This document shows, one piece after another, positions 18,715 to 27,039 of a stretch of DNA of 64,000 bases (position 1 is its first letter; every line of letters starts with the position of its first letter). Both the position numbers and the translations under genes were made by a program. Location: the NCBI RefSeq assembly GCF_024347455.1, contig NZ_AP025484.1, positions 1 to 64,000 on the forward strand, written 5' to 3'. Under the pieces are notes generated by a model. It saw nothing but the letters and a program-made list of their open reading frames with translations. It made no database searches and was not told the DNA's origin. Source of the DNA: Vibrio echinoideorum (GTDB lineage Bacteria; Pseudomonadota; Gammaproteobacteria; Enterobacterales; Vibrionaceae).

Positions 18715-18756
18715 ACCTAAGTACTTATTGCTTAAGGCATCTATCGTTTAAACGGT

Positions 18757-18788
18757 AAACTAATAAACTAATAAACTAATAAACTAAT
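18757..18788. repeat. Tandem repeat, four copies of AAACTAAT
   Basis: Four exact, contiguous 8-bp units after the phosphodiesterase gene, a slippage-prone microsatellite in untranslated sequence. Confidence 0.9.
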
Positions 18789-18803
18789 AAAGCAGTAAAG
18801 CGA

Positions 18804-18835
18804 ATCTAATGTGGCTTTCGTTAGCCACTTTAGAT
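18804..18835. terminator. Hairpin after the phosphodiesterase gene
   Basis: 13-position stem with one mismatch (18804-18816 with 18823-18835) and a 6-nt loop, but no T-run after it. Probably a weak terminator or 3'-end stabiliser. Confidence 0.5.
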
Positions 18836-18946
18836 CTCCACAAATAGCACCGTGGAACAGCGATCCATTCTGCTTTGGTTAACTAATGAATACCTAAAGT
18901 AACGACTTCTCTCTAACATTCCCTCAAGACATAACACATTTTAAAC

Positions 18947-18968
18947 AAAGTGATGATCTTCACGCTTT
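18947..18968. promoter_or_regulatory. CRP site upstream of uhpT
   Basis: Core AGTGA-TGATCT-TCACG, one mismatch in each half to TGTGA-N6-TCACA, with A/T flanks as in good CRP sites. Its centre lies about 93 bp before a TATTAT -10-like hexamer (19048-19053). This resembles E. coli uhpT, where the CRP site is far upstream (about -103) with UhpA bound in between. Confidence 0.7.
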
Positions 18969-18991
18969 CATGCTTCTTGATTCTGAACTAC

Positions 18992-19029
18992 GAATTTTTC
19001 CTAGTTATTCTAAGACCCTCTCTCATGCG
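18992..19029 (+). promoter_or_regulatory. Putative UhpA-binding block upstream of uhpT
   Basis: GAATTTTTCCTA followed 5 bp later by TCTAAGACC. The same two words with the same spacing occur upstream of manA (24365-24390), and the distance to the CRP site is also conserved (45 and 46 bp, start to start). UhpA binding is inferred from position and from the locus; the motif was found by comparing the two promoters here. Confidence 0.6.
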
Positions 19030-19127
19030 GTCGCTTTTTAGACTCCTTATTATTTCATGGTCAAATTACAAAGAGTGCATGGTTGGAAACAACCGTGCAG
19101 ACCTCGCAAATAAAAAGAGAGTTCACA

Positions 19128-20522
19128 ATGTTAAAGTTCCTAGATCAGGTTAGAAAGCCGACGCTCGATCTTCCTGTCGAAACCAGAAGAAAGATGTGGT
19201 TTAAACCTTTCCTACAATCTTACTTAGTTGTATTCATTGGTTACCTGACCATGTATTTGATCCGTAAGAACTTCAATGTCGCACAAAACGACATGATTTC
19301 TACTTATGGATTATCGATGACGGATCTAGGTCTTATCGGTCTTGGCTTCTCAATTACTTACGGTATTGGTAAAACCGTTGTTTCCTATTACGCCGATGGT
19401 AAAAACACCAAGCAGTTCCTACCATTCATGTTGATCCTTTCTGGTCTAGCCATGTTGGGCTTTAGTTTCAGCTTGGGTGGCGGCAGCGCTAGCTTATTCA
19501 TGATGGTAGCCTTCTACGCATTGAGTGGTTTTTTCCAAAGTACTGGTGGGCCTTCAAGTTATTCAACCATCACTAAATGGACGCCTCGCAATAAGCGTGG
19601 TTCGTATTTAGGCCTTTGGAATATGTCGCATAACGTTGGTGGCGCGGGTGCTGCTGGTGTTGCTTTGTTTGGTGCGAACTACCTATTTGATGGCAACGTT
19701 GTTGGTATGTTTGTTTTCCCATCTATCATCGCGATTGTGGTGGGCTTTATTGGGATGCGTTTTGGTAACGATTCTCCAGAAGCATACGGCTTAGGCACAG
19801 TAGAAGAGTTGTTTGACGAAGAAATCAGCGAAGAAGATACGGCTGCTGAAGAAAATCAAATGACCAAAAAAGAGATCTTTGTTGAGTACATTCTTAAAAA
19901 CAAAGTGATTTGGTTGCTCTGCTTCGCGAATATCTTCTTATACATTGTTCGAATCGGTATCGATCAATGGTCTACCGTTTACGCGTATCAAGAACTAGGT
20001 TTATCAAAAGAAACAGCAATTTCAGGTTTTACTTTGTTTGAAGTCGGTGCATTAGTCGGCACATTGATGTGGGGTTATTTGTCTGATTTAGCCAATGGTC
20101 GCCGAGCTCTAGTGGCTTGTGTTTCTCTTGGTTTAATCATTGTTTCTCTTGAGTTTTACCAGAATGCAACCAGTGAGTTCATGTACCTTGCTTCTTTGTT
20201 CGTGCTTGGTTTCTTAGTGTTTGGTCCTCAGTTGCTAATTGGTGTTGCTGCTGTTGGCTTTGTACCTAAAAAAGCAATCAGTGTTGCTGATGGTGTTAAA
20301 GGGACCTTTGCTTACTTAATTGGTGATAGTTTTGCAAAACTTGGCCTAGGTATGATTGCTGACGGAACGCCTATTTTTGGCTTAACAGGCTGGGAAGGCA
20401 CATTCGCAGCACTCGATACTTCAGCCGCGATTTGTATTGTTTTGTTGCTATTCGTTGCTATTGCTGAAGAGAAGAAGATTCGCCACGCTAAGAAAATGCA
20501 CTTAGCGGCTCAAAACGCGTAA
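19128..20522 (+). CDS. uhpT: Hexose-6-phosphate:phosphate antiporter UhpT
   Basis: 464 residues from the ATG at 19128 (AGAGAG just upstream; E. coli UhpT has 463). Nearly collinear with E. coli Uhp[11 protein letters not shown] start, [55 protein letters not shown] and [19 protein letters not shown]. Twelve membrane segments of the organophosphate:phosphate antiporter family. It exchanges sugar phosphates such as glucose-6-P for internal phosphate at the inner membrane. It precedes uhpABC here, has its own CRP- and UhpA-type upstream region, and is followed by terminator structures. Confidence 0.98.
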   Translation: MLKFLDQVRKPTLDLPVETRRKMWFKPFLQSYLVVFIGYLTMYLIRKNFNVAQNDMISTYGLSMTDLGLIGLGFSITYGIGKTVVSYYADGKNTKQFLPFMLILSGLAMLGFSFSLGGGSASLFMMVAFYALSGFFQSTGGPSSYSTITKWTPRNKRGSYLGLWNMSHNVGGAGAAGVALFGANYLFDGNVVGMFVFPSIIAIVVGFIGMRFGNDSPEAYGLGTVEELFDEEISEEDTAAEENQMTKKEIFVEYILKNKVIWLLCFANIFLYIVRIGIDQWSTVYAYQELGLSKETAISGFTLFEVGALVGTLMWGYLSDLANGRRALVACVSLGLIIVSLEFYQNATSEFMYLASLFVLGFLVFGPQLLIGVAAVGFVPKKAISVADGVKGTFAYLIGDSFAKLGLGMIADGTPIFGLTGWEGTFAALDTSAAICIVLLLFVAIAEEKKIRHAKKMHLAAQNA

Positions 20523-20595
20523 CCGGGTTCGCGATCTTGTTCTCGCAAACCTAGCTCCACGAACATAGTTCCACACACATAGCTCCGCATGCATA

Positions 20596-20631
20596 ATCTC
20601 GCGTGCTTTATTTGCCTAAAGTACGCGAGAT
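20596..20631. terminator. Long hairpin after uhpT
   Basis: 15-position stem with one wobble (20596-20610 with 20617-20631), 6-nt loop, no T-tail. Likely stabilises or helps end the uhpT message. Confidence 0.55.
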
Positions 20632-20686
20632 CATACCAATCGCTAGTTCGATTCAGTATCATCTCTGGCATTAAACCTAATTTTAT

Positions 20687-20715
20687 ATAGCTCCTGTTGG
20701 GGCTATTTTTCTTTT
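20687..20715 (+). terminator. Rho-independent terminator between uhpT and uhpA
   Basis: 8-bp stem with one wobble (20687-20694 with 20699-20706), TGTT loop, then a T-rich tail. It separates the strongly inducible uhpT unit from uhpABC, whose start is only 26 bp further on. Confidence 0.75.
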
Positions 20716-20740
20716 CTACTCTTTCGTTCTGGTTAGTATC

Positions 20741-21349
20741 ATGATTAATGTTGCACTTGTTGATGACCACGTCATTGTCCGCTCTGGTTTTGCTCAGTTA
20801 CTTAGTCTTGAAACTGATATTACGGTCGTGGGTGAATTCAACTCTGCGGCAGAAGCGCGTCTTGGGCTGCCAAGTTGTCATCCTGATGTCGTTATCTTGG
20901 ATATTTCAATGCAAGATGAAAGTGGCTTGAGTTTATTGGCGGAGATTCCATCAGGGATTGCTAGCATCATGTTGAGCGTACATGATTCTCCCGCGATGGT
21001 TGAAAAATCATTAGAGTTAGGAGCTAAAGGCTACCTCAGTAAGCGCTGTAGCCCTGATGAGTTAATCCAAGCGGTACACACGAGCGCGAATGGCGGTTGT
21101 TACCTCACTCCAGATATCGCAATAAAGCTCGCCACACCAGTTAAGAACAAAGCTTCTTTAAATCAACTGACCCGCAGAGAAAACGAAGTGTGCCAATTAT
21201 TGGCGACAGGGTTAGATGTAAAATCGATTGCTGTTGAACTTGGGGTCAGTCATAAAACTGTACATGTGCACCGAGCCAATGCGATGGATAAACTTAATGT
21301 TAAAAACAACGTTGAGTTAGCCAAACTATTCACCCAAGAACAGTACTAA
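20741..21349 (+). CDS. uhpA: Response regulator UhpA (LuxR/NarL family)
   Basis: 202 residues. Receiver domain with D8/D9, phospho-acceptor Asp54 (VILDISMQD) and a Lys in [13 protein letters not shown]-terminal LuxR-type HTH ([43 protein letters not shown]). Residue numbering of the acceptor equals E. coli UhpA. It should activate uhpT when sugar phosphate outside is sensed by UhpB/UhpC. The RBS is weak and the gene begins very close to the uhpT terminator, so its promoter is short or overlaps it. The stop codon overlaps the uhpB start (TAATG). Confidence 0.97.
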   Translation: MINVALVDDHVIVRSGFAQLLSLETDITVVGEFNSAAEARLGLPSCHPDVVILDISMQDESGLSLLAEIPSGIASIMLSVHDSPAMVEKSLELGAKGYLSKRCSPDELIQAVHTSANGGCYLTPDIAIKLATPVKNKASLNQLTRRENEVCQLLATGLDVKSIAVELGVSHKTVHVHRANAMDKLNVKNNVELAKLFTQEQY

Positions 21350-22845
21350 TGCGCTCTTATCTGGCCACTTCCCTATGTGGGGTTTTTATGGCTGGCTGCG
21401 CATGGTTCTGCTTGTGGGTCATCGCATTCTATTTCATTAATGACCCTGAATTAGCCATTCTACTGTTTCCATTCTCATTGCGACTGGGTATGACGTTGCA
21501 CACTCGTACTCACTACTGGCCTGCGATCTATGTTGCGGAATGGGGGCTCGCGATTGCTTTAGCCCTATTACTCGATGAGCCACAGTGGTTAACCATATTA
21601 ATTGCGAGTGGATTAAGTATTCCCATTACTTTACTTGCTAAGCGGTACTACTTTGGTGACCAAAATCGTCACCTGTTAGTGATGGCGAGCTTGATCATGG
21701 TTACAGCATTGATCAACGTGGCTGTGATGAGCTCTCATGTTTCTGTTTTGTATATGGTGGGCTTAGTGAGTATCACTGGCGGGCTCATGCTCGTCCCTAT
21801 GTGTTATTTGGTCTGGAATTACTTATTTCAAAACAAGTGGATCCCACTGAGCTCCCATTTAATCAATAAGGTTGTTGAGTTTAAAATACGTCACATTGCT
21901 TTATACAGTGTGTTGCTGGTGGCCAGTATTTTGATACAAACCAGTTTGCCTGATGAGCTAAGACGCTTCGCCCCATTTTGTATGGCGATACCTATCATCT
22001 TGTTGGCCGTCCGTTATGGGTGGCAAGGTGCTTTGCTAGCGACCCTGTTAAACAGTGTCGCTCTTATTGCGGCTCACAGTGGAACATCCAAACTCGAAAT
22101 TACCGATTTACTTCTGTCACTTTCAGCTCAAACCATCACCGGCATATTGCTTGGTCTTGCGGTTCAGAAACAAAAAGATTTGAACTCAAAACTGCGAAGT
22201 GAACTCTCTCGAAACCAAAACCTCTCTCGTCAGTTAGTGACGGCAGAAGAATCGGTTCGCCGTGATATTGCTCGTGAGTTACATGATGAAATAGGTCAAA
22301 ACATCACCGCAATTCGCACTCAAGCCAGCATTATTAAACGTGTAGATGCGGCTGAAATGAGCGTTCGCTGTGCGGGTACGATTGAATCATTGTCTTTGAA
22401 TGTTTATGACACCACCAAACGCCTATTAACAAAACTAAGACCAAAAATGTTGGACGATCTTGACCTAAAAGATTCCGTTGAACAGCTTATACGGGAAATG
22501 GAGTTTTCGAATCACGGTGTTGATATCCAGTTAAACTGGCAAGGTGATTATTCATGTTTGAGTGACACGCTCAAGGTCACTATCTTCCGACTGTGCCAGG
22601 AATCCTTAAACAACGCCCATAAATATGCCAACGCGAGCGAGATTAGAATTGAACTGATTCTAGAGGAACATGTTGATCTTCAAATCTCAGATAATGGCGT
22701 TGGTTTTACAGCGCAAGATCTCCTCAAAGGAATGGGTGTACGGGGCATGCAAGAGCGTGTTCAGGCGCTTGGCGGCAAGATGAGAATCAACGCTAACGGT
22801 TCCTCTTGTGGCACCAATATTAGCGTTACATTACCAAAAGTGTGA
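21349..22845 (+). CDS. uhpB: Sensor histidine kinase UhpB
   Basis: 498 residues. About eight membrane segments in the first 280 residues, then a HisKA_3 dimerisation helix with His312 in RELHDEIGQN (E. coli UhpB His313) and an HATPase domain with DNGVGF and GMGVRGMQERVQALGG. It phosphorylates UhpA; signal comes through contact with UhpC in the inner membrane. Translationally coupled to uhpA. Confidence 0.96.
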   Translation: MRSYLATSLCGVFMAGCAWFCLWVIAFYFINDPELAILLFPFSLRLGMTLHTRTHYWPAIYVAEWGLAIALALLLDEPQWLTILIASGLSIPITLLAKRYYFGDQNRHLLVMASLIMVTALINVAVMSSHVSVLYMVGLVSITGGLMLVPMCYLVWNYLFQNKWIPLSSHLINKVVEFKIRHIALYSVLLVASILIQTSLPDELRRFAPFCMAIPIILLAVRYGWQGALLATLLNSVALIAAHSGTSKLEITDLLLSLSAQTITGILLGLAVQKQKDLNSKLRSELSRNQNLSRQLVTAEESVRRDIARELHDEIGQNITAIRTQASIIKRVDAAEMSVRCAGTIESLSLNVYDTTKRLLTKLRPKMLDDLDLKDSVEQLIREMEFSNHGVDIQLNWQGDYSCLSDTLKVTIFRLCQESLNNAHKYANASEIRIELILEEHVDLQISDNGVGFTAQDLLKGMGVRGMQERVQALGGKMRINANGSSCGTNISVTLPKV

Positions 22846-22853
22846 GGACGAAT

Positions 22854-24194
22854 ATGTTTGGATTTCTGCGCTCAACAACGTCAAATAGTCATACTCTAAC
22901 TGATGATGAGGTCAATCAGAGTTATCGTTACTGGCGTCTTCACATCATGTTAGGGATGTATGTTGGCTATGCTGGTTTTTACTTCACTCGTAAAACCTTC
23001 AATTATGCCGCACCGGCGATGATCACAGATCTTGGCTTAGACAAAGGCGATATAGGCCTAATTGGTACGCTCTTTTATCTCTCTTATGGCTTGTCCAAAT
23101 TTATTTCGGGCACGATATCTGATCGCTCAAACCCGCGGTACTTTATGGGGTTTGGCTTAATCGCGACGGGCCTGATCAATATTGCTTTTGGCTTTTCTAG
23201 TTCTTTGGCGGCTTTTATCTCGCTTTGGGTGCTCAATGCATGGTTCCAAGGTTGGGGGTGGCCATCATGCTCTAAACTACTCACGACTTGGTATTCTCGT
23301 TCTGAAAGAGGGTTTCGCTGGGCAATTTGGAATACGGCTCATAACGTCGGCGGGGCATTAATTCCTATTCTCGTGGGCTATCTAACTCTCCAGTACAGTT
23401 GGCGTGCAGGGTTTATCTGGCCAGGCGTTATTGGCGTTTTTATTGGACTTATTGTCTGCTGGCGTTTACGTGATAAGCCCACCACCATGGGGCTTCCCAC
23501 TGTGGGGAAATGGCGTAAGGATCACCTAGAGTTAGCACAAGAGAGCCATGGTCAAGGGTTAAGTTACCGAGAAATATTGAAAACTTACGTGTTCAGCAAC
23601 AAGTACATTTGGTTGCTCGCCTTTAGTTATGTACTGGTTTATATCGTAAGAACAGCCGTTAACGATTGGGGGAATTTGTATCTAACCGAAGAGCACGACT
23701 ACAGTTTGATCAATGCGAATGCTGCTTTGTCTCTGTTTGAAATTGGTGGTTTTGTCGGTTCACTTGTTGCGGGATGGGGATCTGATAGATTGTTTGGTGG
23801 CAACCGTGGCCCGATGAATATTTTGTTTGCCATCGGCATATTTCTTTCAGTTTCTGCATTGTGGTTGATGCCATTAACCAACTTTGTGTTTCAAGCTGCT
23901 GGATTATTTTGTGTTGGCTTCTTTGTTTTTGGCCCTCAAATGCTCATCGGCATGGCTGCAGCGGAATGTTCGCATAAAGACTCTGCCGGAGCTGCAACTG
24001 GCTTTGTTGGTTTATTTGCTTACATGGGAGCAGCGCTGTCTGGTTATCCATTAGCGCTCGTTCTTGAAACCTATGGCTGGAGTGGTTTCTTTATTACTAT
24101 TTCTACGTGTGCTGCCGTTATTGGGCTTCTGCTTTTACCTTTCTTACAAGCACAATCCCCCCAGAAAAGCGCAGAAGTTCGGTCGGGTTTCTAA
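22854..24194 (+). CDS. uhpC: Sugar-phosphate sensor UhpC (transporter-like)
   Basis: 446 residues from the ATG at 22854, preceded by GAGGA at 22844-22848; a GTG at 22842 that overlaps the uhpB stop is an alternative. Twelve membrane segments, homologous to UhpT (GYAGFYFTRKTFNYAAPAM, FGPQMLIGMAAAECSHKD). In enteric bacteria UhpC is the receptor that detects external glucose-6-phosphate and controls UhpB; it transports poorly. Last gene of uhpABC, followed by a strong hairpin. Confidence 0.95.
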   Translation: MFGFLRSTTSNSHTLTDDEVNQSYRYWRLHIMLGMYVGYAGFYFTRKTFNYAAPAMITDLGLDKGDIGLIGTLFYLSYGLSKFISGTISDRSNPRYFMGFGLIATGLINIAFGFSSSLAAFISLWVLNAWFQGWGWPSCSKLLTTWYSRSERGFRWAIWNTAHNVGGALIPILVGYLTLQYSWRAGFIWPGVIGVFIGLIVCWRLRDKPTTMGLPTVGKWRKDHLELAQESHGQGLSYREILKTYVFSNKYIWLLAFSYVLVYIVRTAVNDWGNLYLTEEHDYSLINANAALSLFEIGGFVGSLVAGWGSDRLFGGNRGPMNILFAIGIFLSVSALWLMPLTNFVFQAAGLFCVGFFVFGPQMLIGMAAAECSHKDSAGAATGFVGLFAYMGAALSGYPLALVLETYGWSGFFITISTCAAVIGLLLLPFLQAQSPQKSAEVRSGF

Positions 24195-24207
24195 CATTCT
24201 TTTTCTC

Positions 24208-24261
24208 AAATAAGATAGTTGCTATTGCTGCTTTTATTGCAAGTAAGCAACTATTTTATTT
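24208..24261 (+). terminator. Hairpin ending uhpABC
   Basis: 16-position stem with one wobble (24208-24223 with 24246-24261) and a 22-nt loop; the right arm is itself T-rich. Confidence 0.65.
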
Positions 24262-24318
24262 TCACTGCATCTTATTCTCACAACATCTTATTTTCAGCGT
24301 TTTTTATACGTGATATTC

Positions 24319-24340
24319 AAATGTGATTCTTTTCACGCTT
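24319..24340. promoter_or_regulatory. CRP site upstream of manA
   Basis: TGTGA-TTCTTT-TCACG: one half exact, the other with one mismatch, preceded by AAA. Placed like the CRP site of uhpT relative to the shared block downstream. Confidence 0.75.
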
Positions 24341-24364
24341 TTCATCGATCTCACCTGTTTCTAA

Positions 24365-24390
24365 GAATTTTTCCTATTGCGTCTAAGACC
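24365..24390 (+). promoter_or_regulatory. Putative UhpA-binding block upstream of manA
   Basis: GAATTTTTCCTA, 5 bp, TCTAAGACC, exactly as before uhpT, with weaker similarity for about 13 bp more. It suggests that the isomerase gene is switched on together with the hexose-phosphate transporter. Confidence 0.6.
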
Positions 24391-24496
24391 TCATCTGATG
24401 TGAGTTCTTACCCCTCTCTGTAGTCTTTCTAATCATTCACGTTATTAGAAATCAGCTCTCTGAATTGTGTTCAAAGGGCTCACTACGGAAAACGCC

Positions 24497-25702
24497 ATGT
24501 CACTCAGTCATCTCTCAGAACACTCATTCTTCCCAATGGTAAATACCATTCAAAACTATGCCTGGGGGAGCATTTCTTCGATACGTGAACTGTTCGGTTT
24601 TAAGAATGAGTCACAACAACCGCAAGCGGAAGTTTGGATGGGCGCTCATCCTAAAGGGTGTTCAATGGTGATGTTTGACCAGAATCCGCTGTCGTTATCT
24701 GAGCTCATTAATAAAGATAGGTCGGCATATCTGTCCGCAGACATCGCAAAAGAGTTTGGCGAATTACCGTTCTTGCTAAAAATCTTAGCGGCAGATAAAG
24801 CGTTATCCATTCAGGTCCACCCGAGTAAAAAGCAAGCAGAAGACGGTTACGCTAAGGAAGAGCTAGCTGGTATCCCTTTAACAGCAGGGCATCGCAATTA
24901 CAAAGACTCGAACCACAAACCTGAATTGGTTTACGCGATCACTGAATATCAAGCGATGAACGGGTTTAGAGAATATGAAGAGATCATGGCGTTATTCAAG
25001 CAATTGAGTTCTTTCGAGCTCGCGAACTTGGTAGAAGACTTTAGCAACAACCTCACCCCACAAGGCTTAGAAGCTTTTTTCTGTGCGCTATTAACGTTGA
25101 ATGATCAGAAGAAATCTAACGCATTGGATGAGTTATTGGCCTATGCAAATGCTCATTTAGATCAGGTTGAATTTGCGTTAATCATCGATCTCAATGAGCA
25201 GTACCCAAATGACGTAGGTCTGTTTTCAGTCCTGCTTTTAAATTTGATTACATTGAAGCCTGGCGAAGCCATGTACTTAAACGCAAATACCCCGCATGCC
25301 TACTTAAAAGGAACAGGGTTAGAGGTGATGGCTAATTCTGATAATGTGTTGCGTGCTGGGTTAACACCAAAACATATCGATGTGCCTGAACTGGTTAAGT
25401 GCACACGATTCGAACCAATATCGTTTAACAGTCTAATATTGCCGCCCTCTAAGGTTGGACGATGCGATAGCTATGAGATCCCCGTCAGCGACTTCAATTT
25501 CAACATCATTCAATGCCCTGAAAATGAAGCAATAACGACGGATAGCGCTGAAATACTCATGGCGATAGATAGCGATCTCACTCTTACTAATGACCAAGGT
25601 GAAAGCTTAACGTTAACCAAAGGTGAGTCAGTGTTTATCCCTGCTTATATTGGCCATTATGTTGTGAGCAGTAAGGGACGAATAGCGAGAGCTTTTAATT
25701 AG
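24497..25702 (+). CDS. manA: Mannose-6-phosphate isomerase, class I
   Basis: 401 residues from the ATG at 24497 (ACGGA upstream; the frame is open from 24467). Conserved start VNTIQNYAWGS, zinc-site motif LSIQVHPSKKQAE, and the family signature MYLNANTPHAYLKGTGLEVMANSDNVLRAGLTPK. It interconverts mannose-6-P and fructose-6-P in the cytoplasm using zinc. Its upstream region matches that of uhpT, and the gene directly follows uhpC, so here it probably serves to feed imported mannose-6-phosphate into glycolysis. Many vibrios have other manA paralogues, so the symbol denotes function rather than orthology. Confidence 0.92.
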   Translation: MSLSHLSEHSFFPMVNTIQNYAWGSISSIRELFGFKNESQQPQAEVWMGAHPKGCSMVMFDQNPLSLSELINKDRSAYLSADIAKEFGELPFLLKILAADKALSIQVHPSKKQAEDGYAKEELAGIPLTAGHRNYKDSNHKPELVYAITEYQAMNGFREYEEIMALFKQLSSFELANLVEDFSNNLTPQGLEAFFCALLTLNDQKKSNALDELLAYANAHLDQVEFALIIDLNEQYPNDVGLFSVLLLNLITLKPGEAMYLNANTPHAYLKGTGLEVMANSDNVLRAGLTPKHIDVPELVKCTRFEPISFNSLILPPSKVGRCDSYEIPVSDFNFNIIQCPENEAITTDSAEILMAIDSDLTLTNDQGESLTLTKGESVFIPAYIGHYVVSSKGRIARAFN

Positions 25703-25780
25703 ACTGCGTAGCTGTATTCGAGCAGTTCACTTTTGATTTGTTGATACGAAGACACAGTAGTTTCGTGTTTAAACGACAAA

Positions 25781-25811
25781 AAACCTCAACCCTTTAGGTT
25801 GAGGTTTTTTT
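25781..25811 (+). terminator. Rho-independent terminator of manA
   Basis: Perfect 11-bp stem (25781-25791 with 25797-25807), 5-nt loop and a T-run. Confidence 0.92.
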
Positions 25812-26010
25812 GTGCTTGAGGAACGTAGGTGAGATGTGTTTTTTGAGTTTCTTCCTTATTTACGCTCAGATACTGACTTAGCCCTTATCCTACAACGCTT
25901 CCAATAAATTCAACTAATTAGTGGTTATATTATTGGTTTTCTTGATTTTTTTTCAAACAGAGAACTAGCGTAAGAATATTGGATCGATCTTTATCAGCGT
26001 GAGCGTTTTA

Positions 26011-26024
26011 TTGATCTAAATCAA
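26011..26024 (+). promoter_or_regulatory. FNR-type box
   Basis: TTGAT-CTAA-ATCAA, a perfect match to TTGAT-N4-ATCAA. A TAAATA hexamer at 26048-26053 lies where the -10 of a class II FNR promoter would be (box centre near -41.5), predicting a start near 26059. Confidence 0.7.
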
Positions 26025-26162
26025 TACTCAAAGTTGGTGGTTCTCGTTAAATACGGGAAAATAAAGAGGTTATGTAGTATCGAGTGAATACATCAAGTTG
26101 TGCTTATATTTAAGTGAGCACACAACATATGGTGTATTTTAATATTTAAATAGGAGGTAAGA

Positions 26163-26183
26163 ATGACTATGTTTGAGATATAA
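26163..26183 (+). CDS. Six-codon leader-type ORF (MTMFEI)
   Basis: ATG with an ideal AGGAGG at 26152-26157, then five codons and TAA. The stop codon overlaps the first base of the terminator stem, so a ribosome finishing this peptide would cover the 5' arm of the hairpin. This is the geometry of a translation-controlled attenuator. Too short for homology; it could also be chance. Confidence 0.4.
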   Translation: MTMFEI

Positions 26184-26210
26184 AAAAGCCTACACGAGGT
26201 AGGCTTTTTT
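26182..26210 (+). terminator. Rho-independent terminator after the six-codon ORF
   Basis: 12-bp perfect stem (26182-26193 with 26199-26210), 5-nt loop; the right arm ends in six T. Confidence 0.9.
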
Positions 26211-26371
26211 ATCTGTATCACGCACGTTGTAATAAGCAAAGTTTAGAGTCTTCTCCTACAAAGTCTTAAAACTTCTGGACAACAATTATGATGACTTGTT
26301 TCAAGGCGAATTATATCAAAGTCCACGCAAAAAACAATGTGCTCCATTTATATAAATAGAGAGTACAGTTT

Positions 26372-26500
26372 ATGATGAATAAAGTTAATGTTTTGTTAGA
26401 CGTAGCTGAGAGAGTATTAGTAATTCTAGACTTCTTAGTGTCTGAAGATTTTCAATTACCGACTGCCATCATTCAGCTTTTTGCTACATTAGCAGCGTAA
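26372..26500 (+). CDS. Small hydrophobic protein, 42 residues, unknown
   Basis: ATG at 26372 (a second ATG follows directly) with AGAGAG at 26358-26363 and a TATAAA hexamer at about 26351. The peptide MMNKVNVLLDVAERVLVILDFLVSEDF... is amphipathic then hydrophobic and ends LFATLAA. It is closed by a stem-loop right after the stop. The compact promoter, RBS, ORF and terminator arrangement argues for a real small gene. No family recognised. Confidence 0.5.
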   Translation: MMNKVNVLLDVAERVLVILDFLVSEDFQLPTAIIQLFATLAA

Positions 26501-26509
26501 ATTTGTGGT

Positions 26510-26533
26510 AAACAGCCCATTAATGGGCTGTTT
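26510..26533 (+). terminator. Stem-loop after the 42-residue ORF
   Basis: Perfect 10-bp stem (26510-26519 with 26524-26533), TTAA loop, short T-tail contained in the right arm. Confidence 0.7.
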
Positions 26534-26571
26534 ATGAAACGTTTTTGAAGGCAAAGGTATTCTCACTCGAC

Positions 26572-26829
26572 TTAAACGATTTTAAGCGCGTGATGTTGAG
26601 TAAGTTGTTTGTGTAGCGAGTCTTTTAATGCCATACGTTCAACCTTGAGGTTGTGCATACTGTCGTCATCGATTGGGCTGCCAGAGATTTCTAGCTGACG
26701 GATGTCGTAGTCGAGTTGATGGTATTTCTGCATGTCTGCTTTGAATTTTTGGTCGTCGTGGTTGAGCTGAACAATGTCTAATTTAAGATCTGGGAAATCT
26801 AAGATAAAGGCATGGTTTTCATTGAGCAT
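26572..26829 (-). CDS. YdcH family (DUF465) protein
   Basis: 85 residues from the ATG at 26829, preceded by AGAGAGGAAG. Typical DUF465 pattern: EN-H-F-DFPDLK-I-QLNHDDQKF, then a tyrosine- and aspartate-rich helix HQLDYDIRQLE and a second helix LKVERMALKDSLHKQL. Small helical coiled-coil-like cytoplasmic protein of unknown role. Single gene. Confidence 0.85.
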   Translation of the reverse strand: MLNENHAFILDFPDLKLDIVQLNHDDQKFKADMQKYHQLDYDIRQLEISGSPIDDDSMHNLKVERMALKDSLHKQLTQHHALKIV

Positions 26830-26921
26830 TGGCACTTCCTCTCTAGTCGGATTAGATGCAGTATAGAACCTATTTCTGAAGATAAATGTGTGCCTAAACA
26901 CAAAGCGAGAACAGGATCAAA

Positions 26922-26963
26922 AAAGGGCATTGGCGTTCCATTATGGATTTGCTAATGCCCTTT
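26922..26963 (-). terminator. Terminator of trhO
   Basis: 10-bp stem (26922-26931 with 26954-26963), 22-nt loop; the A-run to the left is a T-tail on the minus strand. Confidence 0.75.
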
Positions 26964-27039
26964 GTCGTTTCAGTAACCTTGAGTATTACTGAGCTTTTCC
27001 AAAAGTACTTTATTCAAAACTGATTTTCTTTGACTTAAG

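Larger units (their letters stand above)
26059..26210 (+). ncRNA. Candidate FNR-controlled small transcript or attenuated leader
   Basis: Predicted from the promoter at 26011-26053 to the terminator at 26182-26210, about 150 nt. It includes a small hairpin (TGTGCT 26099-26104 with AGCACA 26117-26122) and the six-codon ORF at 26163. No RNA family is recognised. Transcription itself is inferred, not seen. Confidence 0.45.

Noticed and set aside
18757..18788. CRISPR-like repeats
   Set aside because: Only contiguous 8-bp units without spacers; a simple tandem repeat.
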